Translations under genes and position numbers: made by a program
The notes under the pieces: model-generated
Database searches by the model: none
Seen by the model: the letters and a program-made list of their open reading frames with translations, nothing else
What the model was told of the DNA's origin: nothing
Part shown: piece by piece, positions 1 to 5,361 of the stretch
How the letters are laid out: every line of letters starts with the position of its first letter
Numbering within the stretch: the stretch's first letter is position 1
Assembly (NCBI GenBank): GCA_934255105.1
Contig: CAKQNH010000301.1
Coordinates: 1-6,236, forward strand
DNA length: 6,236 nt
From: an uncultured Pirellulaceae bacterium
Lineage (GTDB): Bacteria > Planctomycetota > Planctomycetia > Pirellulales > Pirellulaceae
Reading direction: 5' to 3'

Positions 1-90
1 GGTACCTACTGCCGCAAGCGCCCGGTAGTCGCCAGCCTAGTCGTCTTCGCCGCCGGTTTCTACATTGGCTGGAAGGTCAAACCGTGGTAG
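1..90 (+). CDS. C-terminal end of an unidentified membrane protein (5' truncated)
   Basis: Frame 1 is open from the first base to a TAG at 88-90 and gives 29 residues, beginning GTYCRKRPVV and ending in a hydrophobic stretch (roughly VVASLVVFAAGFYIGW) followed by KVKPW. The basic residues CRKR before the hydrophobic stretch and the short basic tail after it look like one C-terminal membrane-spanning helix. The start lies outside the window and no domain is visible, so no function can be assigned. The next gene on the same strand starts 62 bp later, which allows but does not show cotranscription. It could be a chance frame, but the composition and the well-placed stop favour a real gene end. 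Confidence 0.55.
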   Translation, partial: GTYCRKRPVVASLVVFAAGFYIGWKVKPW

Positions 91-113
91 ACGCTGGCAC
101 ATGAGTTGCTCAT

Positions 114-148
114 TCCTGATAGGGTCAACACTATGTTCGTATCAGGAG
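114..148 (+). promoter_or_regulatory. Inverted repeat covering the ribosome binding site of the flavoprotein gene
   Basis: TCCTGATA (114-121) and TATCAGGA (140-147) are a perfect 8-bp inverted repeat around an 18-nt loop. The right arm contains the Shine-Dalgarno sequence AGGAG (144-148), which lies 4 nt before the ATG at 153. If it forms in the mRNA, the hairpin would pair the Shine-Dalgarno with an anti-SD-like TCCT. A smaller inverted repeat, ATGAG/CTCAT with a TTG loop, directly precedes it at 101-113. Seen: the pairing and the Shine-Dalgarno. Inferred: a role in limiting translation, or alternatively a protein binding site in DNA. A chance repeat of this length in a 60-bp gap is unlikely but possible. 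Confidence 0.4.
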
Positions 149-152
149 AAGT

Positions 153-656
153 ATGGTGAGCGAATCTACTCAACAAGCGACCGTGGCGGAATTGATTGCT
201 ATCAGTAAGCAGTTCCATCACGCAATGTTGGTCACGCGTAGTGCGGATGGCAAATTGTCCGCACGACCTATGTTTATCGCCCAGTTGGAAGATGATGGCG
301 ATCTGTGGTTTGCAACCGACGTGGACTCGGGGAAGGTCGAGGATCTGACCGCCAACCCACAAGTCGCTGTGACCATGTCCGGGGGCGGGTCGTACGTCTC
401 CATCAGCGGACAAGCTAAACTGGTGCGAGACCGCCAAAAGATCGACCAATTGTGGAGTGAATCGTGGGCTGTGTGGTTCACCGAAGGGAAGTCTGACCCG
501 CGTCTGGGCCTGATCAATGTAGTCGCTTCCCAAGGTGAGTATTGGTCTAACTCGGGGATCGAGCGCTACCAGTTTCTGTTTGACGCGGCCAAAGCCTACG
601 CCACAGGGGAGCGTCCCAAGGTGGATGACGCCATGCACGCCAAGGTCAAGCTGTAA
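153..656 (+). CDS. Pyridoxamine 5'-phosphate oxidase-like FMN-binding split-barrel protein (general stress protein 26 type)
   Basis: The 167-residue protein has the layout of the small single-domain split-barrel flavoproteins grouped with pyridoxamine-phosphate oxidase and general stress protein 26. Recognisable blocks are an N-terminal helix (residues 9-22), the first strands AMLVTRSADGKLSARPM (24-40), DLWFATDVDSGKVEDL (50-65), the strand pair VAVTMSG...YVSISGQAKLV (71-91), a helical WSESWAVWFTEGKSDPRLGL block (101-120), and a last strand ending in GEYWSN (128-133). The family usually forms cytoplasmic dimers binding FMN or a related cofactor at the interface. Substrates are mostly unknown, and true PNPOx activity should not be assumed. 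The ATG at 153 is chosen because AGGAG at 144-148 precedes it and the family motifs begin shortly after. The gene ends in VKL followed by TAA, and its last four codons fall in a downstream tandem duplication. Confidence 0.88.
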   Translation: MVSESTQQATVAELIAISKQFHHAMLVTRSADGKLSARPMFIAQLEDDGDLWFATDVDSGKVEDLTANPQVAVTMSGGGSYVSISGQAKLVRDRQKIDQLWSESWAVWFTEGKSDPRLGLINVVASQGEYWSNSGIERYQFLFDAAKAYATGERPKVDDAMHAKVKL

Positions 657-829
657 TTCGCACGCCTCGCTGCTGTGAAACGGCTGGGGACAGCCGTTCC
701 ACGGGAGTGTGAAACGGCTGGGGACAGCCGTTCTACGGTCAAGCTGTAATGCGCACGCCTCGCTGCTGTGAAACGGCTGGGGACAGCCGTTCTACGGGAG
801 TGTGAAACGGCTGGGGACAGCCGTTCTAC
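644..829. repeat. 93-bp tandem duplication carrying the 3' end of the flavoprotein gene
   Basis: Positions 644-736 and 737-829 are two adjacent 93-bp copies that differ at only two sites: T658 versus G751, and C700 versus T793. The left copy begins inside the flavoprotein gene and includes the codons for Val-Lys-Leu and the TAA stop. The right copy repeats those bases after the real stop, where they are non-coding. Each copy holds two hairpin elements 34 bp apart. The near identity suggests a recent unequal-recombination or replication-slippage event rather than independent insertions. Confidence 0.93.
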
Positions 830-830
830 G
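674..830 (-). repeat. Four REP-like hairpin elements between convergent genes
   Basis: Four 30-bp copies lie at 674-703, 708-737, 767-796 and 801-830, all in the same orientation. Each contains AACGGCTG and CAGCCGTT separated by GGGA, an 8-bp perfect stem with a 4-nt loop (679-686/691-698 in copy 1, with matching sites in the others). Read on the minus strand each hairpin is preceded directly by GTAG (GTGG in the first), the arrangement described for REP elements mobilised by RAYT-type (TnpA-REP) transposases. No such transposase lies in the window. There is no T-tract on either side, so they are not classic intrinsic terminators, but they could block exonucleases or damp read-through between the convergent genes. 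The REP assignment is an inference from architecture. Confidence 0.8.
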
Positions 831-846
831 TTTATGCGAAGTTTAA

Positions 847-885
847 GCGAAACGGTTTTGGAACGGTTGAGACAACCGTTCTACG
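847..885 (-). repeat. Diverged fifth REP-like hairpin overlapping the SNF2 gene stop
   Basis: AACGGTTG (862-869) and CAACCGTT (873-880) form a perfect 8-bp stem with an AGA loop, followed by CTACG as in the other copies. Compared with those, one C:G pair of the stem is replaced by T:A, with both arms changed together, and the loop is one base shorter. A partial extra arm, AACGGTT at 851-857, precedes it. The CTA at 881-883 is the TAG stop of the minus-strand SNF2 gene, so the element overlaps that gene's end. It appears older than the four near-identical copies. Confidence 0.75.
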
Positions 886-3800
886 TTCGAAGCAGCGAGA
901 TGAGGTCGTCGGTGGATAGCTTGGCTGCGGCTTGGGCACCTTCCATGATGCCGGCTACCAAGTCGCGTTTGCTGTCGTGTAGCTTGAGGATCTCCTCTTC
1001 GATCGTCCCCTGCGAAACCAAGCGATAGACCATCACCGGCTTGTCCTGCCCGATGCGGTGCGCTCGGTCGGTAGCTTGATCTTCCACGGCCGGGTTCCAC
1101 CAGGGGTCCATGTGGATCACGTAATCGGCGGCGGTCAAATTGAGTCCGGTTCCGCCCGCTTTGAGCGAGATCAAGAATACGTCGGCTGCGCCATTCTGGA
1201 ATTCGTCGACCAGCTCTTGACGCTTCTTAGCTTCAGTCGAACCGTCCAAGTAGACGTACGATATCTTCTCTTCTTCCAGCATCTCGCGGATCAAGTTCAG
1301 GTGCTTCACGAATTGACTGAAGACTAGCACGCGGTGTCCTTCGCTGCGCAGTTCGTGCAGCGTCTCGCACAGTTGCTGCGTCTTAGACGAACGCTCTTTC
1401 CAGGTGTCGTGGACCAGCCGAGGGCTGCAAGCCAGTTGCCGCATGCGGGTCAGCAGAGCCAGGATGCGGAAGCGTTGATCCTTGACATCGGGCAGTTTGG
1501 CCATTTCATCGATTTCACCCAGCGCTGACAGACGCACTTGGTCGTACACTTTGCGCTCGGCGGCAGACATCTCGATATAGATGGTCGATTCCGTGCAGGG
1601 AGGTAGATCCTTGAGCACCTCCTCCTTGGTTCTTCGCAGCAGGAATGGCCGCAGGCGATCGCGCAAGGCCAATCGTCGCTGTTCGTCGTTATCCTTTTCG
1701 ATGGGAGCGGCGAATCGGCGGCGGAATTGCTCCCAGCCTCCCAGCACCCCAGGAGAGACCACATGGAATAGACTCCATAGCTCCCCCAGGTGATTCTCGA
1801 CCGGCGTGCCCGTCAACGCCAGCTTCCAATCGGCGGGGATGGTCGCAATGGCATTCGAAGTTTTGCTGCGACTGTTCTTGATAGCTTGAGCTTCATCCAG
1901 CACCATTGAGGTCCACTCGACTTTGGACATCGCTTCAGCATCGCGCAGGGCTAATCCGTAGCTGCAGACCACTAGGCTATTGGGGCCGATCTGTTTTAAG
2001 AAGTCAGCCCGGTCGGTCTCGCGATAGAGGAACACTTCTAGACTGGGGGCGAAACGCTGGGCTTCTCGCACCCAATTCGAACCGACTGAGGTGGGAGCGA
2101 TAACCAGCGTCGGGCCCTGCGAGGCGCGGTCCAGGATGACGGCCAAAGCCTGCAGTGTTTTGCCCAGGCCCATGTCGTCGGCCAAGACGCCACCCACGCC
2201 CCATTCGGCCAATCGTCTGAGCCATTTGAACCCATCGACTTGGTAGTCGCGTAGATCGGCCTGCAAGCCTTCAGGCAGCACGGGCTCGAGTCGTTCCGCC
2301 TTCTCGAGTCGCTTCAAGCACTGCGTCCAAGCGGCGGTTGCCTTCATCTCCACATCTTGGGCCAGCAGATCGCGAATCGCAGGAGCGGATGTCATGTCGA
2401 ACCTGAGCGTCTTGCGATCTTGATTCACCGAGTCGTGAAGCTGTTTGAGCTGCTTGCGGAGCTTCTCTGAGATCTTGGCCCAGCCTTGATCGCCTAAGCG
2501 GACGTATTCGCCATGCACGGCGTCTGGTCCAGCCGCTTGTAGCCCGCTCAACAAATCGCTCAACTCAATCGACTTGTCACCCATCTGTGCCGAACCGGAG
2601 AGCTGAAACCAATCGCGTTTGCGCGAGATGCCGACGCTGACGTTCTGCGCCGTGATGGTACCCAGCACTCGCAGCGGCTTCTCGGACGTTTTATCCCACA
2701 GGATCTCCAGTTCCCCGCTCGCTTCAGCCTTGTGCAAGGTGTCGAGCAGTTGTAGGGCCACTTCGAAATCGTCGATGGTGCCAAAGGATTCGTGCGTGGG
2801 GAGCGTGAACTCCTCCGCCATCTGAGCACACAATCTATGCTCGCGGATGGCAGAGCGTACGTACTGCACGGGCTCTCCCTCGCGATCGACATGGCGGATC
2901 ATCTGGCCAGCCCCGGCGGCCAGCAGTCGCCCGGTGGTGTCGCGCAGGCGCAAGCCGTAATCCAGTGCACCATCGACTCGTGAACGCAACAACATGACCG
3001 GCTGATACTCCTCGTCGATGCGCTTGCCAGCCACGACTTCGGGCAGTTCCACATCGAGGATCGGCTGAAGCTGACGAGCAGTGGCCACCAGGTCGGCTTC
3101 GTGAGCCAGTCCAATGCGCGGCATGCGCACGATTGCGCGCAGCGATTCCGCTTGAGCAGAAGTCACATGGCTCAGTTGGATCAGCCCCAGATCGGTACGC
3201 AGGTGTACCATGCAATTACTGCTAAACACAAAACGGCTGACGCCGAGCTGTGAATCTCGCAGGGCCAAACGCACGGAGTCTGCGTCTTTAGCAATGGTGA
3301 CGACGGGGGCCACGAACTGCACTTCGGCAGGCTGGCTATCCAGGAACACATGCGCCGCTCCCACTAGGCGTTTGAGAGCCTCCACGCTATTGAGCGCGTA
3401 GGTTGCGCGGTAATAGGTGGTGTCGATCTGCACTAGATCGTAGACCTTACGGTCCATGTCGTTCATCAGCCCGCTATGTTCGCGGAGACTTTCAAGCGAC
3501 ACGCGGCGTCCCTTGGTCCAACCGTCGCCGCGCTTCTTGGCTTGTTGCAACAACGGGACGACTTCCAGGCTGTTATTTTTTATCTCGACGTTCCACACGA
3601 TGCGTGTTGGTTGTGCTACCTGCAGCGGCGGCAGCGACTCGACATCTGCCGCTTGGGGGACCGCCATCTCTGAGCGAGGCAGGAGCCCGGCAAGCACACG
3701 CCGCACCTCTGCCTTGGCATCGAACTGGAAAATGCTCATGTCCGGTTTGCCGGAATCGAATCGCTCATTGCGGATTCGATCTTGCAAGCTGTTGTGGCGT

Positions 3801-4159
3801 TGCTCCAGCAATTCAAGTACTTTATCCAGTAGACCAAAGGTGTGGATACACGCGGCCTTCCCCTGAGACTGGGCACAACTGCACCCCATCGGTGGTTTGG
3901 CCTGCGGGAGGTTGATGAAGACCTTGAACTGCTCTTCTCCGTCGGTGCAGTGCGCGACAATCATCCCACTGCTGTAGATGTGGGTGATTTTGTAATCGAT
4001 GTAGGGGTGATTGTGAAACGCTTCGGCAGTGCGATCGGGAATCGTTTCGATCGTGTCGCAATAGGCATCGTGCCACTCGTCCGCTCTGCTGGTGACCGAA
4101 GGCCCCGGTGGGGCAACCCCACCATTAGACATCATCTGTTTGAGAAGCTTGTTGAGCAT
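881..4159 (-). CDS. SNF2-family DEAD/DEAH-box ATPase with N-terminal SWIM zinc finger
   Basis: This 1092-residue protein couples a SWIM motif to a full SNF2 ATPase core. The SWIM residues are C93, C95, C104 and H106 (CxCx8CxH), expected to bind zinc and mediate DNA or protein contacts. Residues 110-630 are a long region with no motif I can name. Lobe 1 has RDYQVDGFKWL (637-647), Walker A DDMGLGKT (661-668), VIAPTSVGSNW (686-696), Walker B DEAQ (755-758) and LTGTP (782-786). Lobe 2 has VLVFSQF (944-950), SLKAGGTGLNLT (998-1009) and QATDRAHRIGQ (1028-1038). All key residues are present, so an active DNA-dependent ATPase or translocase is expected. Known relatives remodel nucleoprotein or RNA polymerase complexes and generally do not unwind DNA; the target here is unknown. 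The ATG at 4159 is supported by GAGAGGAAG at 4170-4162. The C-terminus LLRT-stop is partly provided by a REP-like element. DEAQ rather than DEAH is common in bacterial SNF2 proteins. Confidence 0.95.
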   Translation of the reverse strand: MLNKLLKQMMSNGGVAPPGPSVTSRADEWHDAYCDTIETIPDRTAEAFHNHPYIDYKITHIYSSGMIVAHCTDGEEQFKVFINLPQAKPPMGCSCAQSQGKAACIHTFGLLDKVLELLEQRHNSLQDRIRNERFDSGKPDMSIFQFDAKAEVRRVLAGLLPRSEMAVPQAADVESLPPLQVAQPTRIVWNVEIKNNSLEVVPLLQQAKKRGDGWTKGRRVSLESLREHSGLMNDMDRKVYDLVQIDTTYYRATYALNSVEALKRLVGAAHVFLDSQPAEVQFVAPVVTIAKDADSVRLALRDSQLGVSRFVFSSNCMVHLRTDLGLIQLSHVTSAQAESLRAIVRMPRIGLAHEADLVATARQLQPILDVELPEVVAGKRIDEEYQPVMLLRSRVDGALDYGLRLRDTTGRLLAAGAGQMIRHVDREGEPVQYVRSAIREHRLCAQMAEEFTLPTHESFGTIDDFEVALQLLDTLHKAEASGELEILWDKTSEKPLRVLGTITAQNVSVGISRKRDWFQLSGSAQMGDKSIELSDLLSGLQAAGPDAVHGEYVRLGDQGWAKISEKLRKQLKQLHDSVNQDRKTLRFDMTSAPAIRDLLAQDVEMKATAAWTQCLKRLEKAERLEPVLPEGLQADLRDYQVDGFKWLRRLAEWGVGGVLADDMGLGKTLQALAVILDRASQGPTLVIAPTSVGSNWVREAQRFAPSLEVFLYRETDRADFLKQIGPNSLVVCSYGLALRDAEAMSKVEWTSMVLDEAQAIKNSRSKTSNAIATIPADWKLALTGTPVENHLGELWSLFHVVSPGVLGGWEQFRRRFAAPIEKDNDEQRRLALRDRLRPFLLRRTKEEVLKDLPPCTESTIYIEMSAAERKVYDQVRLSALGEIDEMAKLPDVKDQRFRILALLTRMRQLACSPRLVHDTWKERSSKTQQLCETLHELRSEGHRVLVFSQFVKHLNLIREMLEEEKISYVYLDGSTEAKKRQELVDEFQNGAADVFLISLKAGGTGLNLTAADYVIHMDPWWNPAVEDQATDRAHRIGQDKPVMVYRLVSQGTIEEEILKLHDSKRDLVAGIMEGAQAAAKLSTDDLISLLRT

Positions 4160-4493
4160 AACTTCCTCTCAGATCTGCCCGGCTGAGAGCGGGCTGTGAT
4201 CTATTCTTTTTTTTTCGCGACATATTTCGCGGTTTCCTTACAGGGGGTTATGCCGTCAACTTCCCGAATCTGCACAATATAAGGCTGACTGGATGGATTG
4301 CCAACGCCGAACTGCTCATGGGACTCGTTAAACCGCAGTATATGCCAACCCGTTTTCGCAGCCTGCGGAGGCGACGGCACCTGCGGCAGCCAAAGCTCCT
4401 TGCTGACACTGCGGGTAATGAATAATCTGGGTTTGACGAATCCGTAAAAACTGCACAAACTCCCCCATAACAGAATCCGCAACAGAATCCGCC
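4160..4493. other. Divergent interval between the SNF2 gene and the RDD gene
   Basis: These 334 bp separate the SNF2 start from the RDD start and should hold promoters for both directions. Visible content: the SNF2 ribosome binding site (4162-4170), a run of nine T (4207-4215) next to a small inverted repeat CGCGA/TCGCG (4216-4231), a weak minus-strand reading frame, and a 12-bp tandem repeat at the right end. TTGACG at 4433-4438 resembles a -35 box for the RDD operon, but the hexamer 17 bp later (CAAACT) is a poor -10, so no promoter is claimed. The interval looks more AT-rich than the flanking genes in places. Confidence 0.5.
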
Positions 4494-4503
4494 ATGTTAG
4501 CAC
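4201..4503 (-). CDS. Possible small hypothetical protein, or remnant (uncertain)
   Basis: A 100-codon frame runs from a GTG at 4503 to TAG at 4201. Its product would start with a hydrophobic, possibly membrane-inserting segment (residues 4-29, with two WRILLRILL-like repeats), have a proline-rich stretch (about 40-47), and end in a charged tail YVAKKKE. I recognise no family. In favour: it fills most of the interval, is read in the same direction as the SNF2 gene and ends 41 bp before its start, so it could be cotranscribed. Against: the only upstream start is GTG without a Shine-Dalgarno, there is no internal Met, it overlaps the RDD start by 10 bp on the other strand, and the RILLRILL segment comes from a 12-bp tandem repeat. 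It may be non-coding or a decayed gene. Confidence 0.3.
   Translation of the reverse strand: MLTWRILLRILLWGSLCSFYGFVKPRLFITRSVSKELWLPQVPSPPQAAKTGWHILRFNESHEQFGVGNPSSQPYIVQIREVDGITPCKETAKYVAKKKE
4469..4492. repeat. 12-bp perfect tandem repeat just upstream of the RDD gene
   Basis: AACAGAATCCGC occurs twice in direct succession, at 4469-4480 and 4481-4492, ending one base before the ATG at 4494. It takes the place where a Shine-Dalgarno would be expected, and none is visible there. It may be a slippage product, or a paired binding site for a regulator. Confidence 0.75.
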
Positions 4504-5351
4504 CCGCTACCGACAAGCTCGATTGCTCCACGCGGGTGATCACACCAGAGAATATCGAGTTCGAATATGTTCTGGCGGGGCCCTTTCAACGCTTGCCTGC
4601 CTTCTTGATCGACCTTTTAATTCGCATTTGCTTTCTGGTCGCGGTGCAGTTCGTCTTGGCTATACTGTCGACCTTTGCGGGCATTGGCAGCAGCATGATG
4701 ACCGTCGTGACCCTGCTGGGGTTTTTTGTGCTGAGTTGGTTTTACGGGATCTACTTTGAATCGCACTTCAATGGGCGGACGCCTGGTAAGATGTTCATGA
4801 ATCTGCGCGTCATCTCGGTCGACGGGCGGCCCATCCACGCCACTCAAGCCGCTTTGCGCAATCTGTTGCGACTGGCCGACATGTGCGTCCTGCTGCCGCT
4901 GCGCAGCTTGGCCGAAGAAGGGCCCATGGCCTACATCATCCCCACTTTGTGTATTGGATTTGCCAGCATGACACTCACTCGCCGGATGCAGCGTCTAGGG
5001 GACTTGGCGGCTGGCACAATGGTCATTTCGGAAGCCCAGCGCAGCCCGCTGCGCGCGATGATGCCCGATGATCCGCGCGCATTCGGATTGGCCGAACTGA
5101 TACCGGCTACCTTCTCGGCCAATCATTCGCTGGCCCAGGCCATCGGCCACTACATGGAGAATCGCCAGCGAGTGAGCATCGCGCGTCGCGAGGAAATCGC
5201 TCGGCATTTGGCTGATCCGCTCATACGCCGCTTCGATCTGCTGCCTGACACCAGTGCCGATCTGCTGCTGTGCGCTCTGTACACGCGGATTTTTTTGTCG
5301 GCCGAAGATCGCGCACGTGGCCTGGATCGGCTGAGAACAAGCTGTCGATGA
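4494..5351 (+). CDS. RDD-family integral membrane protein
   Basis: The 285-residue protein shows the RDD domain: R33 and D40 in RLPAFLID, then two hydrophobic helices at about 42-62 and 68-88, the conserved loop GRTPGKMFMNLRVISVDGRP (94-113), RNLLRLAD (122-129), a third membrane segment at about 144-161, and RLGDLAAGTMVI (167-178). RDD proteins are multi-pass inner-membrane proteins; some have been linked to ion transport, but most have no proven role. The remaining ~105 residues (181-285) are mostly hydrophilic with a helical, Arg/Glu-rich stretch (223-243) and are probably cytoplasmic. The ATG at 4494 lacks a Shine-Dalgarno. A GTG at 4536 (V15, directly before ITPENIEFEY) is an alternative that fits where homologues usually begin. 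The SpoIIM-like gene starts 10 bp after the stop, so the two are very likely cotranscribed and may work together. Confidence 0.9.
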   Translation: MLAPATDKLDCSTRVITPENIEFEYVLAGPFQRLPAFLIDLLIRICFLVAVQFVLAILSTFAGIGSSMMTVVTLLGFFVLSWFYGIYFESHFNGRTPGKMFMNLRVISVDGRPIHATQAALRNLLRLADMCVLLPLRSLAEEGPMAYIIPTLCIGFASMTLTRRMQRLGDLAAGTMVISEAQRSPLRAMMPDDPRAFGLAELIPATFSANHSLAQAIGHYMENRQRVSIARREEIARHLADPLIRRFDLLPDTSADLLLCALYTRIFLSAEDRARGLDRLRTSCR

Positions 5352-5361
5352 AAGTTTACAG

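Noticed and set aside
106..134. TTGCTC and CACTAT with 17-bp spacing as a promoter for the flavoprotein gene
   Set aside because: Only three of six matches in each hexamer, and it overlaps the inverted repeats; not distinguishable from chance.
133..159. Eight-codon leader frame (MFVSGEVW) overlapping the flavoprotein start
   Set aside because: No ribosome binding site before it, no run of regulatory codons, and such short frames occur by chance.
60..638. 192-codon minus-strand frame opposite the flavoprotein gene
   Set aside because: It is antisense to a gene with clear family motifs and a good ribosome binding site; its own product shows no recognisable domain.
674..885. Regular repeats considered as a CRISPR array
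   Set aside because: Intervals between copies are 4 bp or part of a duplication, not unique ~30-40-bp spacers, and no cas gene is present.
768..1028. + strand frame starting in the repeats and running into the SNF2 gene
   Set aside because: It starts inside a repeat unit and then reads the antisense strand of a confidently assigned SNF2 C-terminus.
3403..3915. 170-codon + strand frame inside the SNF2 gene
   Set aside because: Antisense shadow of the SNF2 N-terminal half, rich in Arg/Ala/Pro as expected from reading a GC-rich gene in another frame.
4177..4215. GCCCG/CGGGC inverted repeat followed by nine T, read as a + strand terminator
   Set aside because: The stem is only 5 bp with an 8-nt loop, the T-run starts 12 nt after it, and no + strand gene ends here.
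4216..4231. CGCGA/TCGCG inverted repeat beside the T-run
   Set aside because: Short 5-bp stem; the T-run is on the wrong side for a + strand terminator and is an A-run on the minus strand.
4433..4461. TTGACG and CAAACT as a promoter for the RDD operon
   Set aside because: The -35 match is good, but the -10 has only three of six matches.
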